DNA of 64,000 nucleotides, taken from NCBI GenBank assembly GCA_944392335.1, contig CALXWJ010000012.1, positions 1 through 64,000 of the forward strand, in the 5' to 3' direction. Made by a program: the position numbers and the translations under genes. Shown here piece by piece: positions 39,804 to 48,921 of the stretch. Origin of the DNA: an uncultured Clostridia bacterium (GTDB taxonomy: Bacteria > Bacillota > Clostridia > UBA1381). Each line of letters starts with the position of its first letter. Position 1 is the stretch's first letter. The notes beneath the pieces were generated by a model. The model saw only the letters and a program-made list of their open reading frames with translations. It did no database searches and was not told the DNA's origin.

Positions 39804-39884
39804 CAGATGTTGTCAGGTTATGCCGAAATCACTGCGTTAGTAACTACCCAAATATCTATTTGAATTTGAATACTGTAAAATTAT

Positions 39885-39921
39885 AAAAGATGTACAAATC
39901 AGTGCATCTTTTTGATTTTCT
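39885..39921 (+). terminator. Terminator after the SGNH hydrolase gene
   Basis: AAAAGATGTAC/GTGCATCTTTT (39885-39895 with 39902-39912), with one G-U pair and a six-base loop, followed by a T-rich tail. It ends the glycan-trimming group. Confidence 0.75.
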
Positions 39922-40012
39922 TTAGTAAAAGATATAAATGATATTTAATATTTTTTCGTAGGATATTGATTTTGACTATTTAATGGTATATAATAAAAAT
40001 AATATAGTATAT

Positions 40013-40155
40013 AACTTAAGCAAAGATGTCACCCGCATTTGTCGGCAGTGGGTTTCATTTCTGCAATCAGTGTGAGAGTGCAATCTCCCGCCGATCACAG
40101 CGCTGTATAGCTGCGCTCTTGTCCCTGTTTGATGACGGGGCAAGCCCTTATTGAG
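40013..40155 (+). repeat. Dispersed structured intergenic repeat (copy E)
   Basis: A full 143-base copy of the second left-end type (AACTTAAGCAAAGATGTC). The right-hand hairpin pairs CTTGTCCC with GGGGCAAG, and the end reads CCCTTATTGAG. It occupies the middle of the 436-base gap upstream of ispG; the remaining sequence is AT-rich. Confidence 0.85.
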
Positions 40156-40239
40156 ATTGTGTTTGATTTAACAAAAACAACTATTCATTTTAAATGACCG
40201 AGACGGTTATTGAATAAAAGCGCCGAAAGGATTGATCGA

Positions 40240-41283
40240 ATGTCACAAAAAAGAAGTGTAAATGCCGGAGGAGTTATTATCGGAGCAAATGCACCGATAT
40301 CGATACAATCAATGACAAATACCGATACCCGTGATGCAGATGCTACAATTTTGCAGATTTTAAAGCTGGAAGAGGCAGGGTGCGAAATAATTCGATGCGC
40401 GGTTCCCGATATGCAGGCTGCTCATGCTTTTAAAAAGATAAAACAGGCCATCCATATCCCGCTTGTTGCAGATATTCATTTTGATTATAGACTTGCTCTT
40501 GAGTGTATGAAAAACGGAGCGGATAAGATCAGGATAAACCCCGGAAATATCGGAAACAAGGAAAGAGTCCGCCAAGTTGTGGAAATGGCAAAGGATAAAG
40601 GCATACCGATAAGGATAGGCGTAAACGGCGGATCGCTGGAAAAAGATTTGCTGAATAAATATAAAAGCCCAACTGCCAAAGCTCTTGTGGAAAGTGCAAT
40701 GCGGCACGTTGAAATTCTTGACGAACTGAATTTTTCCGACATTGTTATCTCAATAAAAACATCCGACGTACCCACAACGATAAAGGCATACCAGCTGCTT
40801 GATAGTATTACCGATATACCCACACATGTGGGAGTCACAGAAGCGGGGACACTAAAAACCGGATTAATAAAATCATCAATAGGAATAGGAGCGCTTTTAT
40901 CTCAGGGAATAGGAAATACGATAAGAGTATCTCTGACCGCGGATCCGGTGGAGGAGGTTTATGCTGCCAAGGATATTTTGAAGTTTTTAAATCTCAGAAA
41001 GGGAGGAGTAAAATTCATATCCTGCCCGACATGCGGAAGAACACAGATAGACCTTATCAGAATTGCATCGGAGGTTGAAGAAAGGCTGAAAAATATGGAT
41101 AAAGATATTACAGTTGCCGTTATGGGATGTGCGGTAAACGGGCCGGGAGAAGCACGTGAAGCCGATATAGGAATAGCGGGCGGAAAAGGCGAGGCCCTTA
41201 TTTTCAGCCACGGAAATATTATAAAAAAGGTCAGTGAGCAAAATATAATCGAAGAGCTGATGGCCGAAATTGAGAAGCTTTAG
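40240..41283 (+). CDS. ispG: 4-hydroxy-3-methylbut-2-enyl-diphosphate synthase IspG
   Basis: A 347-residue iron-sulfur enzyme of the MEP pathway that converts methylerythritol cyclodiphosphate to HMBPP for isoprenoid synthesis. The [4Fe-4S] ligands are C262 and C265 (CPTCGRT), C297 (GCAVNGPGE) and E304. The TIM barrel N-terminus with NAPISIQSMTNTDT is typical. ATG 40240 has AAAGGA upstream and gives the family start; the frame from 40210 adds a non-family extension. It is followed by aroQ after 33 bases. Confidence 0.96.
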   Translation: MSQKRSVNAGGVIIGANAPISIQSMTNTDTRDADATILQILKLEEAGCEIIRCAVPDMQAAHAFKKIKQAIHIPLVADIHFDYRLALECMKNGADKIRINPGNIGNKERVRQVVEMAKDKGIPIRIGVNGGSLEKDLLNKYKSPTAKALVESAMRHVEILDELNFSDIVISIKTSDVPTTIKAYQLLDSITDIPTHVGVTEAGTLKTGLIKSSIGIGALLSQGIGNTIRVSLTADPVEEVYAAKDILKFLNLRKGGVKFISCPTCGRTQIDLIRIASEVEERLKNMDKDITVAVMGCAVNGPGEAREADIGIAGGKGEALIFSHGNIIKKVSEQNIIEELMAEIEKL

Positions 41284-41316
41284 ACTGGATGAAAAATACG
41301 AAAGGAATCAAAAATC

Positions 41317-41751
41317 ATGAAAAGAAAAAAAATACTTATTATAAACGGTCCGAATCTCAATATGCTCGGATTGAGAGAACCGGAAATTTATGGATATGAG
41401 ACCCTTGAAGACATATGTAATAAAATAAAAAAAAGGGCAGACGAACTGAATGTTGAAACGGAATTTTATCAAAGCAACATTGAAGGCGAAATTATAAACG
41501 CGATTCACAGAAGTATCAATGACTGCAGCGGTATCATAATCAATCCGGGAGCTTATACCCATTATTCATATGCGATTCATGACGCGATAAGCAGCATAAA
41601 GCTTCCGGTTATTGAGGTCCATATTTCCAATATTCATAAAAGAGAAGAATACAGGCGCCGCTCCGTTACCGCGCCCGCGTGCGTAGGTCAGATCTGTGGT
41701 CTTGGTTCAAACGGATATATATATGCTTTAGAGGAATTGTGCCATGAATAG
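41317..41751 (+). CDS. aroQ: Type II 3-dehydroquinate dehydratase
   Basis: A 144-residue shikimate-pathway enzyme that dehydrates 3-dehydroquinate. The N-terminal NGPNLNMLGLREPEIYG (Y25 as the active-site tyrosine, R20 nearby), INPGAYTHYS (75-84) and EVHISN with H102 are all intact. The length is standard. The end overlaps the next gene by eight bases. Confidence 0.96.
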   Translation: MKRKKILIINGPNLNMLGLREPEIYGYETLEDICNKIKKRADELNVETEFYQSNIEGEIINAIHRSINDCSGIIINPGAYTHYSYAIHDAISSIKLPVIEVHISNIHKREEYRRRSVTAPACVGQICGLGSNGYIYALEELCHE

Positions 41752-42781
41752 ATGTGATAAATTAAGAAAATTTTTCTCGTATGATGAAATCGTTTATATT
41801 ACATCATATCCGAATATATTTTACTACAGCGGTTTTACGTCCCCGGACGCGGTTTTGATAATAACAAAATGCGCCCAGCTGCTTTTTACTGATTCGAGAT
41901 ATACAATACAGGCACATATTCAAGCGCCTGATTTTGAAATAATAGATATCGGAGATATTGACAAAACCATAAGATCATTAAAGGAAAAAACACTCTGTTT
42001 TGAGGAAGACAGTGTAACTGTTGCAAAATACGAAAGATTGAAAAATTCGGGAAAAACTTTAAAACCATTTGCTTCCATAATAAAAAAGCCGAGAATGGTC
42101 AAAGATAAGTATGAAATGGGAAAAATAGCACAGGCAGAACAGCTTGGCGATCAGGCATTTGGCTACATCATAAACCGTATTACACCCGGAAGAAGCGAAA
42201 AAGAAATTGCATTGGAATTGGAATTTTTTATGCGCAAAAACGGCGCCTCGGCTTTGTCCTTTGAAACGATATGCGCGTCTGGAGTGCGTTCGGCAATGCC
42301 GCACGGTACTGCTTCGGATAAGATTATCGAAAAAGGCGATCTGTTAACCATGGATTTCGGCTGCATACTTGACGGTTATTGTTCCGATATGACAAGGACG
42401 GTCGTAATAGGCAAAGCGGATGAAAAACAAAAAGAAATTTACGATATTGTATTAAGGGCGCAGCTTGCCGTAATCGATATATTAAAAGCCGGGATAAAAT
42501 GCTCTGACGCGGATATGGCGGCAAGAAAAATAATAACGGAATGCGGGTACGGCAAAAATTTCGGCCACAGTACCGGTCACAGCGTTGGAATAGAAATACA
42601 CGAGCTTCCTGTTCTGTCCCCAAAAAGCGGCGACGTTTTAGAAGCAGGCAATGTTGTATCGGTTGAACCGGGAATTTATATTGAGGATTTTGGCGGTGTG
42701 AGAATCGAAGATTTAGTACAAATTACATCAGAAAAGCAGGTAAATTTAACAAAATCAGAAAAGAATTTACTAATTATTTAA
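41744..42781 (+). CDS. M24-family aminopeptidase P (Xaa-Pro peptidase)
   Basis: A 345-residue creatinase-fold metallopeptidase that removes N-terminal residues preceding proline. All five metal ligands are present: D204, D215, H279, E308 and E322. The creatinase-like N-terminal domain covers about 1-120. It overlaps aroQ and precedes efp, an arrangement widespread in Firmicutes (aroQ, peptidase, efp), so the operon is conserved. Confidence 0.92.
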   Translation: MNRCDKLRKFFSYDEIVYITSYPNIFYYSGFTSPDAVLIITKCAQLLFTDSRYTIQAHIQAPDFEIIDIGDIDKTIRSLKEKTLCFEEDSVTVAKYERLKNSGKTLKPFASIIKKPRMVKDKYEMGKIAQAEQLGDQAFGYIINRITPGRSEKEIALELEFFMRKNGASALSFETICASGVRSAMPHGTASDKIIEKGDLLTMDFGCILDGYCSDMTRTVVIGKADEKQKEIYDIVLRAQLAVIDILKAGIKCSDADMAARKIITECGYGKNFGHSTGHSVGIEIHELPVLSPKSGDVLEAGNVVSVEPGIYIEDFGGVRIEDLVQITSEKQVNLTKSEKNLLII

Positions 42782-42952
42782 AAAAACCCTTGTAATTTTA
42801 AGAAAAATATATTACAATATATAATAAGGATTTGTGCGTTGTATTTATAAAGTGCAAATATTTTATATTGCGTTCTTGTTTGTAACGGTTCGCAGATCGG
42901 TGAGTTTTTTTGATGACTTACACATAATAAAAATAATTGGAGGAAAATAGTT

Positions 42953-43510
42953 ATGATTACAGCAAGCGATTTTAGAAACGGGGTTACCTTTGAATTTGAG
43001 GGTAATGTATATCAGGTAGTTGAATTTTTACATGTTAAGCCGGGTAAAGGCGCCGCTTTTGTCAGAACAAAGCTGAAAAATGTTATGACAGGCGCTGTTG
43101 TGGAAAAAACTTTCAGACCTACGGAAAAGGTTGAACAAGCAAGAATAGAAAAGAAAAATATGGAATATTCTTATAATGACGGCGATCTGTACTATTTCAT
43201 GGATCCCGAAACATTTGATATGGTACCTATCGGAAAAGACGAGGTCGGCGATTCTTTGAAATTTGTAAAAGAAAATATGACTTGTATGATCCTTTCATAT
43301 AAGGGCAATGTGTTCGGAATTGAACCGCCTACCTTTGTTGAGCTTGCAATTACCGAAACAGAACCGGGTTTTGCGGGCAATACGGCTACGGGCGCGACAA
43401 AGCCGGCTACATTGGAAACCGGCGCTGTTATTCAAGTCCCGTTATTTGTTGATGAAAATGATATAATAAGAGTCGACACAAGAACAGGTGAATATATGGA
43501 AAGAGTTTGA
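42953..43510 (+). CDS. efp: Elongation factor P
   Basis: A 185-residue translation factor that relieves ribosome stalling at polyproline. The three beta-barrel domains are of standard length. The tip lysine K32 lies in KPGKGAAF, where many Firmicutes carry a modification. The 171-base gap before it has a TTGTAAT/ATTACAA inverted repeat but no clear promoter I would insist on. The start has a GGAGG site. Confidence 0.97.
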   Translation: MITASDFRNGVTFEFEGNVYQVVEFLHVKPGKGAAFVRTKLKNVMTGAVVEKTFRPTEKVEQARIEKKNMEYSYNDGDLYYFMDPETFDMVPIGKDEVGDSLKFVKENMTCMILSYKGNVFGIEPPTFVELAITETEPGFAGNTATGATKPATLETGAVIQVPLFVDENDIIRVDTRTGEYMERV

Positions 43511-43544
43511 TTTTATTCTTATCTGCTTTAAGGAGGGTTAAACA

Positions 43545-43979
43545 ATGGATACACTTTCAAGTAAGGTTTCTTATATCAAAGGTTTGGCTGAGGGCTTGAA
43601 TATAAGCTCTGAAACGGCTGAGGGTAAGGTTTTGTTAAAGCTTATTGATGTTATTGATGAAATGGCCGGGTCATTGGATGATCTGATGGATGCGCATGAT
43701 GAATTGGAAGAAAAAGTTGATGAAATTGATTCCGATCTTGCGGATATTGAAGACTTTATCTATGATGAGGAACTTGATGACGAAAATGATGACGACGAAG
43801 CCGATGATTTTTTCGATGAGGATGACGATGAGTTTTTTGAACTTGAATGTCCTAACTGCGGTGAAGACGTTTTGATTGACTTTGATATGCTTGAGGATGA
43901 TAAAGGTATTATATGCCCCAATTGTCATGAAGCGATTACACTTGAGTTTGACGACGATGACGAAAATAATGAAGAATAA
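43545..43979 (+). CDS. CD1247-N-terminal-domain, acidic zinc-ribbon protein
   Basis: A 144-residue protein found after efp in many clostridia. The N-terminal 50 residues form a helical domain (LSSKVSYIKGLAEGLNISS), followed by a coiled-coil stretch, a very acidic linker of Asp and Glu, and a zinc ribbon with CPNCG and CPNCH. The function is unknown. The conserved place beside efp hints at a translation-linked role, which is only an inference. A GGAGG site precedes the start. Confidence 0.85.
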   Translation: MDTLSSKVSYIKGLAEGLNISSETAEGKVLLKLIDVIDEMAGSLDDLMDAHDELEEKVDEIDSDLADIEDFIYDEELDDENDDDEADDFFDEDDDEFFELECPNCGEDVLIDFDMLEDDKGIICPNCHEAITLEFDDDDENNEE

Positions 43980-43999
43980 CAAATATATTGTGATAATAT

Positions 44000-44165
44000 A
44001 ACTGCGCACACATGTTGTACCCCGCCGTTATCGGCGGCGGGTCCCATATTTGTAATCAGTGAGAGTACAATCTCTCACTGATTACAGCGCAGAAGTGCAG
44101 GGCGATTCACGAATCGCCTGTTTCGCTCATGTCCTTATTGAATTACGGGACAAGCCCTTATTGAA
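44000..44165 (+). repeat. Dispersed structured intergenic repeat (copy F)
   Basis: The longest copy (166 bases), with the best hairpin 2: AATCAGTGAGAG/CTCTCACTGATT, twelve perfect base pairs around TACAAT. Hairpin 1 is CCGCCG/CGGCGG. It carries an extra hairpin, GGCGATT/AATCGCC (44101-44118), inserted where other copies have a short loop. It ends ACAAGCCCTTATTGAAG. Confidence 0.88.
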
Positions 44166-44171
44166 GTTGAC

Positions 44172-44224
44172 CGATGTATTAAATCAATGCTTTAAATTGC
44201 ATTAATTTAATACATCGTTTTTTA
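44172..44224. terminator. Terminator downstream of the efp group
   Basis: CGATGTATTAAAT/ATTTAATACATCG (44172-44184 with 44205-44217) with an inner AATGC/GCATT stem and a T-run afterwards. It could serve transcripts from either side. It lies right behind repeat copy F. Confidence 0.8.
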
Positions 44225-44244
44225 TTTGCATATCGTATAAAAAA

Positions 44245-44345
44245 GGCTCTTTGTCAATAGCTGGGGTAAAATAATTAAAATGAAATTTTGCGGCAAGCCG
44301 CTGCCATCAGGCGGCTGCTTGTTCATTTGCTGCTTTTTAATGAGA
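44245..44345 (+). other. Possible relic of an insertion sequence end
   Basis: GGCTCTTTGTCAATAGCTGG (44245-44264) resembles terminal repeats of ISL3-type elements as I remember them, and an AGCCGC/GCGGCT stem follows about 50 bases on. There is no transposase frame and no second end. The 600-base gap 43980-44579 also contains repeat copies F and G and a terminator. Confidence 0.25.
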
Positions 44346-44390
44346 AAATATATGTAAAATACGATTTCTAAATCTATTAGAGCTCTTTAT

Positions 44391-44532
44391 AACCTAAGCA
44401 AAGATGTCCTCTGCCGTTATCGGCAGCTGGCTGCATATCTGTAATCAGTGAGAGTACAATCTCCCGCTGATCACAGCGTTAGCTATGCTTTACTCTTGTC
44501 CTCGTTGAATAACGGTACAAGCCATTATTAAA
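44391..44532 (+). repeat. Dispersed structured intergenic repeat (copy G)
   Basis: A full 142-base copy with the second left-end type (AACCTAAGCAAAGATGTCC). Hairpin 1 reads CTGCCG/CGGCAG where copy F has CCGCCG/CGGCGG, a compensated pair. Hairpin 2 and the right-hand hairpin (CTTGT/ACAAG) are kept. It ends CCATTATTAAA and is followed by a perfect palindrome TTCCTTAAGGAA (44533-44544). Convergent with the AraC gene. Confidence 0.87.
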
Positions 44533-44579
44533 TTCCTTAAGGAACAATAATGCTTTATAACGGTTTAAAATATATTCGA

Positions 44580-45473
44580 TCATTCTTTCGTAGTAATTTT
44601 TCTGTATATTGTGGGGGTATAGCCTATGCATTTTTTAAAAATTTGTGAAAAATGCTGTGGATCCGCATAACCCACCATACTTGCAATCGTTGTTACCGAA
44701 TAATCTGTTGTGGAAAGCAGAGTTTTTGCCATCGAAGAACGGTATAGTATAAGATATTCCTGAAAAGAACAGCCAAAACTGTTCTTAAAAAGTTGGGTTA
44801 TGTAATCGGGCGATAGGTGTAAAACCGCGGCAACATCGGTTAGTAATATTTTCTCAGAGTAATGTTCATCAATGTATTTAACAGCCTTTTGAACGTATTT
44901 GTTCTTTATATCGGAATGTGAAAACGCGGGCAATACATCATTGTTCAAAGTATGAGGCGTTGGACGAAAATATGACATTATTGTATAAAAAATCCCTTTA
45001 AGTAAAAAATCAATATCGCAGCTAGTATTGTCTTTGTACAGCAAATTTATTATCATTTTTCCTATAAAAGCACCATTATCATAATTAATATAATTTGAGG
45101 TCGAAGTTGGAAAATTGCATTTCTTCAGAATTTGCTTTGCTAAATATCCTGTTACTTTAATAAAGGCAAATTCGCAGTGTGAGCCATCACATTCACCAAA
45201 ACTTATATCATTGTCCGATGCCTGAGTATGAACAAATATACTTCCAGGTTGAAGCAAGCTTCCGTCACGCCATTTAAATATTCCCGCCGTCACAAAGTGA
45301 ATGCAGTATATTGCTTGATTGTTTAAAATGTCTGTTTGTCTGTACGGCACACATGAGTGAAGCATTTTTTCGCCCGGAGCAAATGAGATGTGCCCTATTT
45401 CGGTTACACAAAGAGCCTTGTCAGAAAGATTAAGATTGTAAAGATTTTTCAGTGGATATTTACCTGAACGCAT
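44580..45473 (-). CDS. AraC family transcriptional regulator
   Basis: A 297-residue regulator with an N-terminal cupin-like sensing domain and a C-terminal pair of helix-turn-helix motifs (about 195-295; LSPDYITQLFKNSFGCSFQEYL and ASMVGYADPQHFSQIFKKCIGYTP). AraC regulators of this design respond to sugars or oligosaccharides. It is divergent from the first of the large secreted genes at 45977, with 500 bases between the two starts, and so is the likely regulator of that cluster. AAGGAGG lies eight bases from the start. Confidence 0.9.
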   Translation of the reverse strand: MRSGKYPLKNLYNLNLSDKALCVTEIGHISFAPGEKMLHSCVPYRQTDILNNQAIYCIHFVTAGIFKWRDGSLLQPGSIFVHTQASDNDISFGECDGSHCEFAFIKVTGYLAKQILKKCNFPTSTSNYINYDNGAFIGKMIINLLYKDNTSCDIDFLLKGIFYTIMSYFRPTPHTLNNDVLPAFSHSDIKNKYVQKAVKYIDEHYSEKILLTDVAAVLHLSPDYITQLFKNSFGCSFQEYLILYRSSMAKTLLSTTDYSVTTIASMVGYADPQHFSQIFKKCIGYTPTIYRKITTKE

Positions 45474-45732
45474 GCATGATTTCCTCCTTATTAATATTAT
45501 ACATTTTATGAATTTTTGTATTATATATCTATTTTATATTAATACTAAGGATTTGTCCATTATTCATGTAAAAAAGTACGGATAAACTAACGTATGTGCT
45601 ATGATTACTTATTGAAATTTGTTTAATATGCTGATATAATTTTAATATATTAAAGAATGTTTATGCAAAACACAAATAAATGAGTAGTGTAAAGTGAAAA
45701 TGAAATAATGGCACAACGGTCTAAAAGAATAT

Positions 45733-45793
45733 AACTGCGCCGGCTATACTTTGTTCTTATCCTTGTTGAATAACGGAACATACTCTTATCAAA
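45733..45793 (+). repeat. Internally deleted copy of the dispersed repeat (copy H)
   Basis: The left end ATAACTGCGC is joined directly to the right part (GGCTATACTTTGTTCTTATCC, then GAATAACGG). Hairpins 1 and 2 are missing. The junction lies at a GCGC that occurs at both places in full copies, which suggests deletion between short direct repeats. It sits in the AraC/secreted-cluster intergenic region. Confidence 0.65.
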
Positions 45794-45831
45794 AATATCA
45801 AAATAGTTAAAATATATGTCAAAATAATTGG

Positions 45832-45860
45832 TTGAATATTACAAAACAATGTGATAATAT
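45832..45860 (+). promoter_or_regulatory. Candidate promoter of the secreted cluster
   Basis: TTGAAT (45832-45837), 17 bases, TAATAT (45855-45860). It lies about 115 bases upstream of the first large secreted gene. Other AT-rich stretches nearby could serve equally well. Confidence 0.35.
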
Positions 45861-45926
45861 AAAATTATAATTGTTCAGTATTATGTAAAAATACAATGTT
45901 GTGTAAAATTTTATAAGTCTGTGTTA

Positions 45927-45942
45927 AAACCGGAAACGGTTT
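45927..45942. promoter_or_regulatory. Palindrome upstream of the first secreted gene
   Basis: AAACCG-GAAA-CGGTTT (45927-45942) is an inverted repeat with a four-base spacer in the leader of the gene at 45977. Arms of this type occur in operators of LacI-type sugar repressors; no such repressor gene is in the window. Confidence 0.4.
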
Positions 45943-45976
45943 AAATAGAAAAAACATAAAGAAAGAGGGAAAGAAA

Positions 45977-48889
45977 ATGAAAAAATTATTATCATTGCTT
46001 TTGGCGGTTTCAATGTTTACAGCTGCAGCCGTGTATGCCGAAACGCCGCGGCAAACGGATACGCAGCCCGGGCTTCTTGATTATACCGTACCGAACACAA
46101 CATTTGCAAACAGAAACAAAATCGGTGTAAATCTGGGACAAATCAAAGTTGTATTTAACTGTGCGGTTACAGAGGAAATGCTGAACAATATTGATTTTAA
46201 AGAAGAGGATGGCACTGAACCGTTGGGAGGAATTATTAAATCAATAGACAAAAACGATGAAAACGGACAAACGGTTATTTTGAAATTTGGGGAACTAAAG
46301 GAAAATACAAAATATTATTTGACGTCAGGCGAGGAGACTGTGGAATATGAGACGATAAAAAAAGATTTGATTGAGGAAGATTTTGATGACTGGAGCACGG
46401 GAGAAATTGATCTGAGCACAGGAGCGATAGCCTCATTTAATGAAAATCCGTCTCTTTATTATCTCTCTCCTTCAGGAGGAAAAATTACTGTTAAAGAAGA
46501 AGATATTGACAAATATATCGAAGTTGAAAATACATCTTTAAACAGTGACCTTATAGTAGGTGCACGCCTTGAAGACAATATAACCGACGGATACATAGTG
46601 TCATTTGCGGATATAAAATACAGTGATGTAGGTGGTAATGATTGTATCGGAGGAATCCAAGGCTGGAATTTTGTAGGTCAAGGCAATGCCGGAATGTCAT
46701 ATTCTGAGCTTGACGGATTTACAGCAAATAACGACGGTTTTTATAATACTATGATAGTAACAAAAAAAATAAATACTGTTTTGAGGGAGGATTCACAGAC
46801 TCAGACAACTGCCGATTTTATTGTGGATGCTTATGATTTGACAGATACGTCTGTTGTTTCGCGTAACAGTAAATTTAATAAGAGTGCCGGCGACAGTAAA
46901 ATTCATACCTCTTCTATTATTAAGATGTATCACCAAGAGGGACAAACAGACGCTAAAATAATGCTTACTTATTATAGAGCAGGACTTTATACCATTCCTG
47001 AGCCGCTTGGGGAAGTTGTTTATGACAGCGCTTCAAAAACAGCTGAATTTATAGTAAATACCGATATTGATGCATCGACTTTAAACTTTGTAAAGGCTGT
47101 TAACGAGACTACAGATACAGAATTAAGCTGCGAAGCCGCATATAATCCTGATTCGCGTAAGATGACCGTAACACTTGAGGGAGATATATATTATCAGAAT
47201 AATATAAAGCTTGATTTATCAGGAGTGAAATCGGCAGACGGTGTAAAATTTGTAGAGCCGGTGAACATTATAAACGATAATGAAGGCGATGTATTTAAAG
47301 AAATGCAGATAATGTATTTTACGCCGGATCCGGAACTGTATAATGAATATACGAATACATTAATGAATCATATAGGAGTTAACCAGGAAAAAATTAAAAT
47401 TGTTTTTGATAAAGAGCTGGATAAAAATACACTTTCCGGTATTACTTTTAAAGATACAAACGGAAATTTGCCGGCCGGGGGAATAGTTTCTGAGATAGAT
47501 AGTGCCGACGTAAGTGGAAGGACCGTTATAGTAAGCTTTGGAGAACTTAAAGAAAATGAAGAATATACATTAACAATTCCTACCACTGTAAAAAGTGTTG
47601 ATAAGGAAGCAATTGCCAAGCGCGTCACAAAAAAGTATACCACAGCTTCCAAAGTCCTTTTAAACGAGGATTTTGATGACTGGGAAACGGGGAGTCTGGG
47701 AATATTTGAAAAAGGAAGTGCAAAGCAGTTAAAACCGGATACCAACCTGTATATTTACAATAAGGATTTAGATACCGAAGTATTTATCGGGGAAGAAAAT
47801 GGAGATAAATATCTTAAAGTGACTGCCGACGCAGATGAATCTGTCCTTAATGTAGGCTCGGTTTATCCATATATGTCTGCATCAAAAATTGTTACCATGG
47901 CGCAAATTAAGGCGAATGGGATAGGCGAATCACCAAAGCTTGGACAAATGAGATTGGGTTCTCTCGCGCGGGACAGCGTAGGAATTGATTTGTATAATGA
48001 CTTGGGTATTCCCTATCCTAATCTTTCATCGGAAATTACTGAAAACGGGTATAAGAAATTTACTGAGGTTACAGTATCGGAAAATATTATTCCGGTGGAG
48101 GGTGAAAATGACAAATTCACTCTTGACTGTACAAATGGGATTATAAATGAAACGGGAGAGATAGAAAACTATTCCGAAAAGACGCTAAGCTGCAATACCT
48201 ATACGGCAAGAATTAATTCCATTTCTTATCTTAGAAATTATAAAGCCGGCGCCGAAGAATTTATAACATCGGTAAATTCGGGATTTTACATGATTCCCGG
48301 TATTGTAGGCGATGCAGAATATGATAAACAAACAGGAATGTTCTCTTTTACGGCTAATACAGACATTGATACCGCGACTTTGGAGAATATTTCGGTCAGC
48401 TCCGGTGAAAAGAGCGCGGCTGTTTCCGATTTGCAGTATGACTCCAAGACAAGAAAAGTTTCATTTAAAATTTCAGATATTGAAGATGATACCGAATATA
48501 TAGTATCGGCGAAAAAAGTAAAATCAGCTGATGGTTTGGAATTTTCAGATATTTACACGTTGAGTAATACTCCTGATTATACTTTTGAGGAAATTTCGGT
48601 GAAAGATGTTTTCGGCGAAGAAACGTTATTTTATAATAACAATTCTTTTACAGTTACAGGCAAGATTATAAAAAATACATCTGCAGATGAAAATGCGATT
48701 CTTTTTGTAGCTCTTTATAATCCCGAGGGCCGTTTGACCGGCGTACAATATATACGGGCAAATGGAAATGAAACCCCTGTGAATATGCATTTTGACATAA
48801 GCGATACTATGAATCCTGATTGGAAACTTTCATATTTTATATGGAATGATGCTATGAAGCCACATGGTATGAAAGAATCTGTTCAATGA
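45977..48889 (+). CDS. Large secreted protein with two Ig/FDDW modules
   Basis: A 970-residue exported protein with a signal peptide (about 1-21, cleaved after VYA). It contains two copies of a module. The module opens with a SbsA-like Ig domain (about 45-120 and 465-555; conserved IGVN..Q.KIVF and FGELKEN), continues with a region that begins EEDFDDWSTG (133-142) or NEDFDDWETG (563-572), and closes with a second Ig-like domain (about 345-430, and again before the C-terminus). I cannot name the middle region. No catalytic domain or SLH domain is seen. It may bind polysaccharide or cross-link to neighbours at the surface. It is divergent from one AraC gene and convergent with another. Confidence 0.8.
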   Translation: MKKLLSLLLAVSMFTAAAVYAETPRQTDTQPGLLDYTVPNTTFANRNKIGVNLGQIKVVFNCAVTEEMLNNIDFKEEDGTEPLGGIIKSIDKNDENGQTVILKFGELKENTKYYLTSGEETVEYETIKKDLIEEDFDDWSTGEIDLSTGAIASFNENPSLYYLSPSGGKITVKEEDIDKYIEVENTSLNSDLIVGARLEDNITDGYIVSFADIKYSDVGGNDCIGGIQGWNFVGQGNAGMSYSELDGFTANNDGFYNTMIVTKKINTVLREDSQTQTTADFIVDAYDLTDTSVVSRNSKFNKSAGDSKIHTSSIIKMYHQEGQTDAKIMLTYYRAGLYTIPEPLGEVVYDSASKTAEFIVNTDIDASTLNFVKAVNETTDTELSCEAAYNPDSRKMTVTLEGDIYYQNNIKLDLSGVKSADGVKFVEPVNIINDNEGDVFKEMQIMYFTPDPELYNEYTNTLMNHIGVNQEKIKIVFDKELDKNTLSGITFKDTNGNLPAGGIVSEIDSADVSGRTVIVSFGELKENEEYTLTIPTTVKSVDKEAIAKRVTKKYTTASKVLLNEDFDDWETGSLGIFEKGSAKQLKPDTNLYIYNKDLDTEVFIGEENGDKYLKVTADADESVLNVGSVYPYMSASKIVTMAQIKANGIGESPKLGQMRLGSLARDSVGIDLYNDLGIPYPNLSSEITENGYKKFTEVTVSENIIPVEGENDKFTLDCTNGIINETGEIENYSEKTLSCNTYTARINSISYLRNYKAGAEEFITSVNSGFYMIPGIVGDAEYDKQTGMFSFTANTDIDTATLENISVSSGEKSAAVSDLQYDSKTRKVSFKISDIEDDTEYIVSAKKVKSADGLEFSDIYTLSNTPDYTFEEISVKDVFGEETLFYNNNSFTVTGKIIKNTSADENAILFVALYNPEGRLTGVQYIRANGNETPVNMHFDISDTMNPDWKLSYFIWNDAMKPHGMKESVQ

Positions 48890-48921
48890 AGAAAAAAGAG
48901 AGATTTGCAGTATAGTAAAAT

